Shown: in pieces, positions 26,581 to 35,231 of the stretch
Layout of the letters: each line of letters starts with the position of its first letter
Numbering within the stretch: the stretch's first letter is position 1
NCBI GenBank assembly: GCA_021806235.1
Contig: JAJZXU010000018.1
Span: forward strand, 1 to 64,000
Direction: 5' to 3'
Origin: Thermoplasmata archaeon
GTDB taxonomy: Archaea; Thermoplasmatota; Thermoplasmata; Thermoplasmatales; Thermoplasmataceae
Length of the DNA: 64,000 nt
Program-made: the position numbers and the translations under genes
Notes under the pieces: model-generated
The model's database searches: none
The model's input: the letters and a program-made list of their open reading frames with translations, nothing else
Told to the model about the DNA's origin: nothing

Positions 26581-27171
26581 TTATACCACAATAAAAATAG
26601 CTGTCAATAATAAAATTAGGGATACTAAATAATCCACATTTTTTGGTGTGATTTTATTTATTTTGCTTTTTATGATGTTGCTTAACCCTATTGTGACGAT
26701 AAATAAAGATAATGTAGATATAACAATAAATAATACAACTGCGGTATATACGAAGGAAATGCCATAGATTATTGCCAGTAAAATAAATGGTACTATTGCC
26801 GGGTCAGGTATCACACTTACCAGTAACATTGATCTACTTATACCCTTATCATTTTCATTTTCAAAATGTGCATTGATGATTATGTAAATTGCGATAAATA
26901 CCAGTAAAAGGATGGAAAAAATCCGCACATAATATGCCGGGAAAAAATAAATACCAACAAAAACTATTAATAATGATAGCAATGCTGAGAATAAACCGTG
27001 GAGGAATCCCAAATAAAGTGATATTGCACCTGTTTTTTTACGGTTTACCTTGTTTTTAATGGAATATGATAATATGGGTGTCCAGTGGTCCGGGGCCAGC
27101 ATATGCATGAATGCTAAAATTGCTATCGTTAATAGTATTGTTCTGGGTAGCAGGATATAAATACTGTACAT
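26581..27171 (-). CDS. small membrane protein with NiCoT/UreH-like His motifs
   Basis: 196 residues with six membrane segments. 'HMLAPDHWTP' (about 23-32) resembles the HX4DH metal motif of nickel/cobalt transporters, and a second His lies in 'LGFLHGLFSA' (near 57) followed by 'VIPDPAIVPF'. The UreH/TauE-like fold fits a heavy-metal or oxyanion exporter. It lies downstream of arsR-arsB in the same direction, with a possible small ORF between, so a role in metal or metalloid resistance is a reasonable inference. The substrate is not known. Confidence 0.6.
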   Translation of the reverse strand: MYSIYILLPRTILLTIAILAFMHMLAPDHWTPILSYSIKNKVNRKKTGAISLYLGFLHGLFSALLSLLIVFVGIYFFPAYYVRIFSILLLVFIAIYIIINAHFENENDKGISRSMLLVSVIPDPAIVPFILLAIIYGISFVYTAVVLFIVISTLSLFIVTIGLSNIIKSKINKITPKNVDYLVSLILLLTAIFIVV

Positions 27172-27206
27172 TTGTAAAGTAATTGCTGTATGTTATTTAT
27201 ATTTTA

Positions 27207-27323
27207 TTTACCTACGTGGCTCCACTTCGTTCGGGCAGTTACTATGCCTTCATCTTCTTTTATTTTTACAATACCTTCTTTTCTGAAATCCTTATTCCCC
27301 ATTATTTTTAATTCAAAATTCAT
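27207..27323 (-). CDS. possible 38-residue protein in the arsB operon
   Basis: Short ORF 'MNFELKIMGNKDFRKEGIVK' then 'IKEDEGIVNCPNEVEPRR'. Charged and plausible in composition, and placed in the gap between arsB and the small permease. No family recognised; it could be the end of a degraded gene. Confidence 0.35.
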
Positions 27324-27380
27324 AGGATATATTACGGATGTACAGGATTTTTGGAATTACAGCAATTTACTTACACTGTC

Positions 27381-28664
27381 CTAAATTAACGAAACCACAT
27401 ATAATGATAATAATGTAAAGAATAAAACCGGCAAAGCCAGAATTAATCCCACCTTCATATAATACCCATATGAGATTTTTATTGCGTTTTTTCTTTCCAG
27501 TGTATATAACCACAGCATTGTTGCCAGTGAACCTATTGGTGTGAATTTTGGCCCGACATCATTGCCAATAACGTTTGCGTACATAAGCAGCCCCTGATTT
27601 TTTAATCCGGATATTGCCAGATCACCAACCATTACAGATGGCATATTGTTCATTACAGCCGCATTAAATGCAAAGAAGAACCCGGAAAATATAAATGATA
27701 GGGGACCTTTAAATGAAGTTATATATTTTAAAATGCCGATGTATATTATATTTAAACCCTCATTGCTCATTCCGAATACTATGATATACATCCCCAGAGA
27801 AAATAATACAATCTGCCAGGGTGCTATTTTTATTACGTAATTTGCATCTATTTTTCCATCAACCCTTGCAAGTATGTAAAAGAATAATGCAAAGGGCATT
27901 GCTATAAATGCTATATCTATTTTTATTATACCGGATAAAAAGTAAAAAACCATTAATAATACTATCATTGGAAATGCAATTTTAAATACCTTTTTATCCT
28001 TTATTAGGGCATTAATATCCATATTTTCATCTATTTTATAATCGGTTATCTCCTTTCTATAAAATATATACAGAACAGTTATGCTTGCTATTATAGAAAC
28101 AGCATCTGGGAGCAGCATTATTTCAGTATATTTTATAAATGTAATGCTGAAATAACCGGCAGTAACCAGATTTACTAGATTGCTCACAATAAATGGTATG
28201 CTTGCCGTATCTGCTATAAACCCCGTTGCCATTATAAATGGAAGTATCTTGTTTTTCGGTGTATTGGACCTTACAAGGATAGCATAAACAATTGGTGTTA
28301 AAATAAGGGCGGTGCCATCATTTGCAAATATTGCGGATATGGCCGAACCCAGCAGTATAATAAAAACAAATAGTTTTTTCCCGTTGCCCTTTGCATACAG
28401 TGCAATTTTGTATGCTATATACTCAAAAAATCCAGCTTCATCCAGAATTAATGAGATAATTATTATGGATATAAACGTGAATGTGGCATTCCATACAATA
28501 TCGAATACCGTTATTATGTCCTTTAATGTTGATATTCCAAGTATTACCGTTATAAGTGCACCTATTAAGGCTGAATAGCCTATTCCTATATTTTTTGGTC
28601 TTTTTAATACAAGGACTAACGTTGCTATGAATACAATTAAAGATATATAAAATAATAATTTCAT
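27381..28664 (-). CDS. arsB: ArsB/NhaD-type (ion transporter superfamily) permease
   Basis: 427 residues with about 11-12 membrane segments and the two half-repeats of the superfamily ('ANDGTALILTPIVYAIL' near 120 and 'NNMPSVMVGDLAI' near 345). The Asn-Asp and Asn-Asn-Met-Pro patterns are those of ArsB arsenite antiporters. An ArsR-type repressor overlaps it directly upstream by four bases, which supports arsenite/antimonite export driven by the proton gradient. Other anions remain possible. Confidence 0.88.
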   Translation of the reverse strand: MKLLFYISLIVFIATLVLVLKRPKNIGIGYSALIGALITVILGISTLKDIITVFDIVWNATFTFISIIIISLILDEAGFFEYIAYKIALYAKGNGKKLFVFIILLGSAISAIFANDGTALILTPIVYAILVRSNTPKNKILPFIMATGFIADTASIPFIVSNLVNLVTAGYFSITFIKYTEIMLLPDAVSIIASITVLYIFYRKEITDYKIDENMDINALIKDKKVFKIAFPMIVLLMVFYFLSGIIKIDIAFIAMPFALFFYILARVDGKIDANYVIKIAPWQIVLFSLGMYIIVFGMSNEGLNIIYIGILKYITSFKGPLSFIFSGFFFAFNAAVMNNMPSVMVGDLAISGLKNQGLLMYANVIGNDVGPKFTPIGSLATMLWLYTLERKNAIKISYGYYMKVGLILALPVLFFTLLSLYVVSLI

Positions 28665-28981
28665 TTAATACACTCTGCACAATTACATGTTTTATCAAGT
28701 TTGTTTCCGGTATTTTCCGTAATTTTTATAATGTTTATCAGTGACTCACTGGAGATTTTGTATATGATATTTCTACCTGACCTGTAACTGACCACAAGTC
28801 CATTCTCGCGTAATTCCTTTAATTTGTGTGATATCAGTGGCTGGTCTATACTGAAGGCGTTGATTATATCTGAAACGTTTCTTTCCCTTTCCATAAGTAA
28901 TTTCATTATCCTAAGCCTTATGTTATCTGATAACATTTTATATATGCTTAAATCTGTAATTTTTTCAATGGTTTTTTGCAT
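28661..28981 (-). CDS. arsR: ArsR-family repressor with C-terminal Cys cluster
   Basis: 106 residues from the ATG at 28981. Winged helix: 'MLSDNIRLRIMKLLMERERN', 'DQPLISHKLKELRENGLV' (recognition helix) and 'RSGRNIIYKIS' (wing). The usual Cys pair in helix 3 is absent. Instead the tail has 'DKTCNCAECIK', three Cys suited to As(III) binding, as in the Acidithiobacillus-type ArsR where the sensor Cys residues are C-terminal. It overlaps arsB by four bases. TATA box TTTATATATATTAA at 28996-29009. Confidence 0.9.
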   Translation of the reverse strand: MQKTIEKITDLSIYKMLSDNIRLRIMKLLMERERNVSDIINAFSIDQPLISHKLKELRENGLVVSYRSGRNIIYKISSESLINIIKITENTGNKLDKTCNCAECIK

Positions 28982-28995
28982 TGGTGGATGATTGT

Positions 28996-29009
28996 TAATA
29001 TATATAAAA
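28996..29009 (-). promoter_or_regulatory. TATA box of arsR-arsB
   Basis: TTTATATATATTAA on the minus strand, about 20-25 bases before the arsR ATG. The divergent phosphodiesterase has its own TATA box (TTATATAATT, 29041-29050), so the two promoters lie close together and the ArsR operator might affect both. Confidence 0.5.
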
Positions 29010-29067
29010 TATTTTTCATATGAATAAATATACATATTATTTATATAATTATGTGCAATCTACACCC

Positions 29068-29757
29068 ATGAAACTGTTTATTATTTCGGATATACACGGA
29101 AATTACGACGCATTAAAAACCGCATACGATAATGAAAAATTTGATAAATTAATTTTTCTGGGCGATGCCGTTGATTATGGCCCAGAACCCGATAAGGTTA
29201 TTGATTTTTTAAGGGGTAATTCAGATATAAACATAATGGGAAACCATGATAATGCTGTTGTAAATAATACATCGTGCAACTGCTCATTTGAAATGCTTGA
29301 ATTAAGCGAGTACACGAGAAAGAATATATCCATGAAAATATTATCAAAAAACGATATTGAATTTATAAAAAACTTCAGTATAAATAAGGAAATTAATATA
29401 GAAAATAAAAAGTTTTACCTAACACATGGGTCACCGTATAATAATATTGATGGATATCTATTTGCAAGTGAGGCTGAAAAGGTTTTCAGGGACAAGGATT
29501 TTTTTAATAAATACGATTATATTCTCATAGGGCACACACATTTTATGATGGTATACAGAAATAAAATAATAAATCCCGGTAGCATCGGCCAACCCAGGGA
29601 TTATATCCCCATGCCATCATATGTTATAATGGATACAGACAGTGATAATATTACGTTTAAAAGGTTCAAATATGATAATCAGAAAATGCTTTTAAAATTA
29701 AAGGATGTAATGAATAACGACGGTATGTATAAAAAACTTGAAAAGTACTATATATAA
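29068..29757 (+). CDS. metallophosphoesterase (YfcE/MJ0936-like)
   Basis: 229 residues from the ATG at 29068, which gives the usual 'MKLFIISDIHGNYDA' start. All metal motifs of the calcineurin-like family are present: 'SDIHG' (8-12), 'LGDAVDYGP' (about 32), 'GNHD' (about 60), 'THGSP' (near 120) and 'GHTHF' (near 150). 'NPGSIGQPR' is typical of the YfcE-type phosphodiesterase subgroup. Alone, divergent from arsR. Confidence 0.92.
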   Translation: MKLFIISDIHGNYDALKTAYDNEKFDKLIFLGDAVDYGPEPDKVIDFLRGNSDINIMGNHDNAVVNNTSCNCSFEMLELSEYTRKNISMKILSKNDIEFIKNFSINKEINIENKKFYLTHGSPYNNIDGYLFASEAEKVFRDKDFFNKYDYILIGHTHFMMVYRNKIINPGSIGQPRDYIPMPSYVIMDTDSDNITFKRFKYDNQKMLLKLKDVMNNDGMYKKLEKYYI

Positions 29758-29817
29758 TTAATTTCCTGGAATGTTATTCTCAGATAAAGCTATAAACATT
29801 GTATTAATTAACCCGGT

Positions 29818-30987
29818 ATGGATTATCGTGTCAGAGCTGGAATGGTTCATGCTGCAAGGGCTGTTTACGCCCTGAACTGGATGGATATGGCTCCGGCGCT
29901 TAAATACATAAAAATTTATATGGGCCTGACAGTAGTTGAACTTGGGGCACTTGTAACAGCATTTTATATGGGCCTGGCTATTTTCCAGATACTTGGTGGA
30001 TACCTGTCGTCTGTAATTGGTGATAAAACAACATCGCTTATAGGGCTCCTATTTGTTTCGGTGTTTGCAATAACATCGGGCATTTCTGTCAATTTCCCTG
30101 AACTTTTAATATCAAGGTTTCTTGCCGGTATGTCCGCAGCCCTATTCTTCTCGCCTGCTCTTAGCCTTCTTGCATCCATTGTACCCGAAAACAGGTATAT
30201 ATTCCATATTGGCATTTACAATGGTGCATTTAATGTGGGTGGCGGCATCGGTGTAATAGGTTGGGCAATACTTGACCAGTATATCGGGTATAGAATACCA
30301 TTCATTATAGCCGGTATTGCAACAATGATGCTTTTTCTCATACTTGTAGCATTATTTACAAATATAAAGGACGTTAAAACAGAAAGGTCTGATATATTCA
30401 GGAGCTTTAAGAAGATTTTTTCATCACGGCTCATTATACTTATAGCCATTACGGGTATAGGAACCATGGTTGTTGAAACAATTATTTCCCAGTTCCTTGT
30501 ATACTATTTAGAGTCTATACATTACAGTGATTCCATGGCAGGATCGATATCTGCAATTTTCCTTGTTATAGGATTTCCCGGTGGTATCATTGGAGGATAT
30601 CACTTTTCACGGACAAAACATAAAATTGGAACATTTGTTGCCGTTAACCTGATAATTTCCTCGACTGTCATGTTAATTCCATTTATCCACAGTATTGCAT
30701 TTATTATTATCCTTGCATCAGTTGCTGGCATGCTCGCAGTTTATGGTTTTTCAATTCCATATACATTTATCCGTTATCTGGCAAGGAGGGACCTTGTATC
30801 ACTGACACTTTCATTCGTCAATACAATTCAGCTGTCTGTTGCCGTTACTGTTCCTGTAATATTTACCGTGCTTGTATCACAGTTTAATTACACCATTTCC
30901 TGGCTTGCAATGGGCATTATTGGCCTGGTTTTTCTGCCACTTATATTTGTGATTAAGGATGGGCTTAAAAAAGCCATACCATCATAA
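29818..30987 (+). CDS. MFS transporter
   Basis: 389 residues with about 12 membrane segments. 'GGYLSSVIGDKTTSLIG' after segment 2 is the family motif A, and 'GGYHFSRTKHKIGTF' the matching loop in the second half. No specific substrate can be inferred. The TATA-like GCTATAAAC about 25 bases before the ATG supports the start. Its last six bases overlap the convergent leuD-type gene. Confidence 0.85.
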   Translation: MDYRVRAGMVHAARAVYALNWMDMAPALKYIKIYMGLTVVELGALVTAFYMGLAIFQILGGYLSSVIGDKTTSLIGLLFVSVFAITSGISVNFPELLISRFLAGMSAALFFSPALSLLASIVPENRYIFHIGIYNGAFNVGGGIGVIGWAILDQYIGYRIPFIIAGIATMMLFLILVALFTNIKDVKTERSDIFRSFKKIFSSRLIILIAITGIGTMVVETIISQFLVYYLESIHYSDSMAGSISAIFLVIGFPGGIIGGYHFSRTKHKIGTFVAVNLIISSTVMLIPFIHSIAFIIILASVAGMLAVYGFSIPYTFIRYLARRDLVSLTLSFVNTIQLSVAVTVPVIFTVLVSQFNYTISWLAMGIIGLVFLPLIFVIKDGLKKAIPS

Positions 30988-31485
30988 TGGCCATCCAAGT
31001 AACCCTTTATTCCTGAGTATATTTATAATCCCGCCATTATCTATGATATCCATTAGAAATTGTGGTAATGGCTTAAAATTTATTTTTCTGTTATTGCTCT
31101 TATTAATTACTGTATTGTTTTTTAAATCAATATATAATATATCTCCCTCATCAACAGCATCAACTATGCCGGGTACGGTTAATGCCAGAAATCCAGAATT
31201 AACGGAATTCCTTAAAAACAATCCATTGATTGATTCAGCTATGACGCATGATATGCCTAAATTCTTTATATTATCTGCTGCAGGCCTGCTTGAACCGGTG
31301 CCGAAGTTCCTGCCAGCCACTATTATATCACCACGATTTACCATTTTAGACCATCCGGGCCTATTTGCTGACATTGCATAAAATGGTTTTTCCTCCTCCT
31401 TTAGTGTATAACATACCTGTGGGTACATTAAATCCGTATTGATATCGTCACCGAACAGCCATATTTTTCCCTCAATATTATTCAC
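30982..31485 (-). CDS. leuD: 3-isopropylmalate/homoaconitate-type dehydratase small subunit
   Basis: 167 residues, the usual small swivelling domain: 'WLFGDDINTDLMYP' (near 10-23), 'GDIIVAGRNFGTGSSRPAA' (near 52-70) and 'INGLFLRNSVNSGFLAL'. It completes the active site of the large subunit. In archaea the same pair may act in leucine, lysine or citramalate pathways, and no other leu gene is nearby to decide. It overlaps leuC by eight bases. Confidence 0.92.
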   Translation of the reverse strand: MNNIEGKIWLFGDDINTDLMYPQVCYTLKEEEKPFYAMSANRPGWSKMVNRGDIIVAGRNFGTGSSRPAADNIKNLGISCVIAESINGLFLRNSVNSGFLALTVPGIVDAVDEGDILYIDLKNNTVINKSNNRKINFKPLPQFLMDIIDNGGIINILRNKGLLGWPL

Positions 31486-32728
31486 TTAAATCACCCGATA
31501 TATAACCCTTTACTGCAGATGCTGCAACCGTTTTTGCTGATGCAAGATATATATTTGCCTTGCTGGATCCCATTCTACCCTTAAAGTTCCTTGTGGTGGA
31601 GCTTATTACAGTATCACCGTCACCAACAACACCCATATGCCCGCCCAGACATGCGCCGCATGTTGGATTCGTTACAAGTGCATCCGATTTTATTATAGTA
31701 TCTATATAACCCAGCCTTAATGCCTCATTATATATTTCCTGTGATGCGGGAGTTACTATAAACCTTACATTCCTGTTTACCCTGTGATTTTTCAATACAC
31801 TGGAAACATCCCTTAAATCACTTAACCTTCCATTTGCACAGGAACCAACTACTGCAACACTTATTTCCGTTTTATTTATTTCAGACACAGGCTTTATATT
31901 GTTTATTATCCGGTCTGGCAGTGCTATCATGGGCTCAATTTTATTTAAATCAATATCATATGTTTTATAATAATATGTATTATTATCCGGTTCTATAGCC
32001 TTATAATCATATATATTGATATTATCCATATAATTTTTTAAAACACTGTCATATGGAAATACTGAGAATTCAGCACTTATTTCGGCACACATTGTTGATA
32101 TCGATGACCGGCCATCCATTGTTATCCGCTTTATGCCATCACCGTGGAATTCAATATTATTATTCGGTATATCCCCAGTGGTTCCTGCTATATTGAAGAA
32201 TACATCCCTGTATGATGCGTTGCTGTTCATATTTCCATTTAAATTTACCCTTATGGTATCCCCTATTACAAACCATGTTTTGCCTGTTGCTATTATATTC
32301 ATTATCTCTGGTGTCCCAAGCCCACGACCTACTGTATTGAATGCACCCACTGCAATTGTATGTGAATCTGTATTTGCTATTAAACTGCCTGGCCTCAAAA
32401 AACCCTTTTCGGCTGCTATTACATGGGAAATGCCACCACGGCCAACATCATAAAAATCCCTTATATTCCATAGATCTACCAGTTTTCTTAATCTGTTTAT
32501 CCTGCTTGATATTTCAATATTCGGTGGCGGGACAAAGTGATCAAATATTACTGCAATTTTATTATTATCAAATGGTTTTACTGGTGGTTCATTAATAAAT
32601 TCAGGATGCAATGCTGCCATATCCGTTATAATTGCCCTATCAACATTTACGGTTACAATATCCCCGGGAGAAACCTCTGGTATATCTTCCACAGAATGGT
32701 TTCTTAATATTTTCTCTATAATATTCAT
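31478..32728 (-). CDS. leuC: 3-isopropylmalate/homoaconitate-type dehydratase large subunit
   Basis: 416 residues from the ATG at 32728; an ATG 15 bases upstream is less well placed. Aconitase-family 4Fe-4S enzyme: 'RPGSLIANTDSHTIAVGAFN' region near 110-130, the Fe-S Cys in 'VVGSCANGRLSDL' (near 290) and the pair in 'TNPTCGACLGGHMG' (near 355). It isomerises a hydroxy-acid by dehydration and rehydration. Operon with leuD. TTTATAATTC at 32744-32753 is a likely TATA box. Confidence 0.93.
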   Translation of the reverse strand: MNIIEKILRNHSVEDIPEVSPGDIVTVNVDRAIITDMAALHPEFINEPPVKPFDNNKIAVIFDHFVPPPNIEISSRINRLRKLVDLWNIRDFYDVGRGGISHVIAAEKGFLRPGSLIANTDSHTIAVGAFNTVGRGLGTPEIMNIIATGKTWFVIGDTIRVNLNGNMNSNASYRDVFFNIAGTTGDIPNNNIEFHGDGIKRITMDGRSSISTMCAEISAEFSVFPYDSVLKNYMDNINIYDYKAIEPDNNTYYYKTYDIDLNKIEPMIALPDRIINNIKPVSEINKTEISVAVVGSCANGRLSDLRDVSSVLKNHRVNRNVRFIVTPASQEIYNEALRLGYIDTIIKSDALVTNPTCGACLGGHMGVVGDGDTVISSTTRNFKGRMGSSKANIYLASAKTVAASAVKGYISGDLSE

Positions 32729-32743
32729 AGAATGTGATGTCAA

Positions 32744-33144
32744 TGAATTATAAAGTTATTACTATTTTAGTATTTTATATACGATAAACGTATTCAATAA
32801 AATCTATACAGAATATATAGTATTTAACCTTATCCTAATATTTTTCGTAATCCCTTTATTAACCCCTATGATGTGAGTTGAAATTTATATATTTAAGATT
32901 TTTTTATTTTTGATTGTGAATTTGTGTTTTAAAAATGTATAATTCAAAAAAGCCTTTATCTATACGTTTTATATAAATACACATATAATATGCATCATAA
33001 ATACCGGTTAGTATTGTTACACTGCTCTTTAAATAAGGTTAATATACTAAAATACTGTTAAGTTACATGAATTACTAAATTACATAATAAAATCTAATAA
33101 TAAATATTAATTTAACTGATATATAAATAATAATATAAAGAACA
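32744..33144. other. long AT-rich divergent region
   Basis: About 400 bases between leuC and the next MFS gene, without a credible gene. It holds promoters for both: TTTATAATTC before leuC and GATATATAAATAATA (33118-33132) before the MFS gene. The sequence ACTATTTTAGT (32761-32771) recurs with one change, inverted, at 33046-33056, one copy near each end; they may be regulator sites. Confidence 0.45.
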
Positions 33145-34281
33145 ATGTATAAATATACAGGGTTAATTTCGTTAAATATGTTATATGTAAATAAGAAAAT
33201 ATTTACTATTAATAAATTAAACTTCAATAAAACATTACCGGTATTCTCATACTCAATTGCAACATTCTTTTTAATGGATTTTGCGTTTTTCATAAATGAT
33301 ATTGTTTCAACGTTGCATTTTACATATTTAGAATCATATATACTGTTAGGCATACCGTTTATAGGGAGAATGGTAACGCCCTTTGTTTACTCATACCTTG
33401 GCAGGATCGGAGTTCCCAGATTAGCACTGGCGTCCATAACCTCAATGGCCATAATTTCATTCCTGATGGGATATGAAACATACTTCTTTGAATTATTCAT
33501 AAGTAGATTTGTAATAGGAATACTATTCGGTCTGGCCACATCGGCATCAATAGAGGTAGCATCAATAACAAAGAGCAGGGTTACCATTGGATTAACAATG
33601 GGTGGCTGGGCAATAGGATGGTTACTGGGTGCAGTATTCTTTATATTTTTAAAATCATGGGAGCTTGTTTCCATTGCCGGCATTATATTTATACCTGCAG
33701 TACTGTTTTCAAAAAAACACAATGTTATTTCACCAGCTTTGAGGGAATTTCACTTTGATTTTTCATTTAGGGTGTTTATAATATTTTTACTGGGATTCAC
33801 ACCGGCATATATTCTTGAAATAGTCCCATCATATCTTGGCAGTGCAGCCTTAGAGGAATCGATAATAGCATATTCCATAGCCATATCTGCATATTTATTA
33901 CTGCCGTATATGATAAACAGATTTTCATTGAAGAAAATATTATACCCCTCGTTAATTATAGTTGCAATTAGTGGCGGGTTATTCTTTCTGACGAAGAATA
34001 TATTCATGGCTGTTATATTTACCATGATTGGTCTCGGGATAAATTCATTGTTGCCGATAATAAGCAGAAATTTAAACGTTGAACCTGATAAAATAGGGCC
34101 AAGCATGAATTTCTCTGCTATCAGTGGTTTTATTTTGCCTGTTATACTTACAGTAGGTTATGAATCGATAAATTCATCTATCACAATATTAATAACAACA
34201 GTGTGTTTTTTTGTTTTCATGGGAATAGAATTCGGCAGAAAAAGTTATGCAAAAAAGATATATAAAATAAAAAGAAATTAA
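33145..34281 (+). CDS. MFS transporter
   Basis: 378 residues. Start taken at 33145 because a TATA box (ATATATAAATAAT) ends about 15-25 bases upstream; this leaves about 30 residues before the first membrane segment. Family traits: 'YLGRIGVPRLALASI' (motif A-like) and about 12 segments ('GGWAIGWLLGAVFFIFL'). Sugar-phosphate or drug transport cannot be distinguished. Convergent with the secreted/membrane protein that follows (overlap of four bases). Confidence 0.82.
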   Translation: MYKYTGLISLNMLYVNKKIFTINKLNFNKTLPVFSYSIATFFLMDFAFFINDIVSTLHFTYLESYILLGIPFIGRMVTPFVYSYLGRIGVPRLALASITSMAIISFLMGYETYFFELFISRFVIGILFGLATSASIEVASITKSRVTIGLTMGGWAIGWLLGAVFFIFLKSWELVSIAGIIFIPAVLFSKKHNVISPALREFHFDFSFRVFIIFLLGFTPAYILEIVPSYLGSAALEESIIAYSIAISAYLLLPYMINRFSLKKILYPSLIIVAISGGLFFLTKNIFMAVIFTMIGLGINSLLPIISRNLNVEPDKIGPSMNFSAISGFILPVILTVGYESINSSITILITTVCFFVFMGIEFGRKSYAKKIYKIKRN

Positions 34282-34805
34282 ATTTCAATATTATCTATAT
34301 CGTATGGATCGGGGTTTTTTGGCTTTGTTTTCTTTATTACACCGACTATCATTACTATAAGCCCTGCCATCCCTGAAATAACTCCAATAACAACAAGTGC
34401 ACCACTCAGTTCAATTGACGATGCCGGGGCATTTATATATTTTACTGATGAGGTATTACCAAACACAACATATGTATAACCACCTGATGATAATCCAATG
34501 TATATATTTTCACCACTTACGCTCTCTGATGGTTTTATTGCCATGGATGAAAAATCGGTGGCATTAACCTTATTTAACTGGGATGTTTTAACAAGTCCTG
34601 ATGTACCTGCTGCACCTTCTATTATAATATAATAACCCGGTGTAACGGACATATTCTCTGATATATGCTCATTATTAGTTTGTAGTGTAAATTCATTATG
34701 TGAATAACTTGATAATGTGGCATCCGATGAATAGATACCGCCAAAGAATAGGGCTGCACCCAGTACAAGAAGAATTAAGCCTATAAGAAATATCCTTTTG
34801 TTCAT
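34278..34805 (-). CDS. two-segment membrane protein with an external domain (paralogue of the 41986 pseudogene)
   Basis: 175 residues from the ATG at 34805. N-terminal membrane anchor ('MNKRIFLIGLILLVLGAALF'), a Ser/Thr/Asn-rich domain of about 100 residues outside the cell with several N-x-S/T sites, and a second membrane segment ('SGALVVIGVISGMAGLIVMI') followed by a short charged tail. The same layout and similar residues occur in the broken gene at 41986-42521. No known family recognised; function unknown. Confidence 0.7.
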   Translation of the reverse strand: MNKRIFLIGLILLVLGAALFFGGIYSSDATLSSYSHNEFTLQTNNEHISENMSVTPGYYIIIEGAAGTSGLVKTSQLNKVNATDFSSMAIKPSESVSGENIYIGLSSGGYTYVVFGNTSSVKYINAPASSIELSGALVVIGVISGMAGLIVMIVGVIKKTKPKNPDPYDIDNIEI

Positions 34806-34889
34806 ACTGGCATAATTAATATATATTATATAATATTTAATATTTTTTTGTTTTATCAAAGTTTATTTACCATTTCAAATTAACTATAT

Positions 34890-35231
34890 ATGAAAAATGA
34901 TATTGACAATTATATTAAAAATATAATAGGGTCAGCACCTTCAGAGGAAATGTATTTCGAAGCTATACATGACGTTTTCAAGGATTTAATAAAGGAATAT
35001 ATACGGAAAAAAATAAATGAGGACGATGAATTGAAAAAACAGATAAGCGAGGTTTTAGAGGAATTTATGGAGGCAAAGATAAAGGAATACGATTCCATGG
35101 CTAAAATGGCAAAGGTAACGGCAAAAATAGGCATTACAAGTGCCCCCAATAGTATAAGGGAAGAGGCAATTAATGACTTCATGAACACATTTAGAAAGGA
35201 AATAGATGAAATAATAAGAAGGACATTATAA
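34890..35231 (+). CDS. helical protein of unknown function
   Basis: 113 residues, highly charged and predicted all-helical ('DVFKDLIKEYIRKKINEDDE', 'EEFMEAKIKEYDSMAKM'), with a possible coiled coil in the middle. No family recognised. The ATG follows an AACTATATATG promoter-like stretch at once, so the message would be leaderless. Its stop abuts that of the convergent DNA polymerase D small subunit gene. Confidence 0.6.
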   Translation: MKNDIDNYIKNIIGSAPSEEMYFEAIHDVFKDLIKEYIRKKINEDDELKKQISEVLEEFMEAKIKEYDSMAKMAKVTAKIGITSAPNSIREEAINDFMNTFRKEIDEIIRRTL

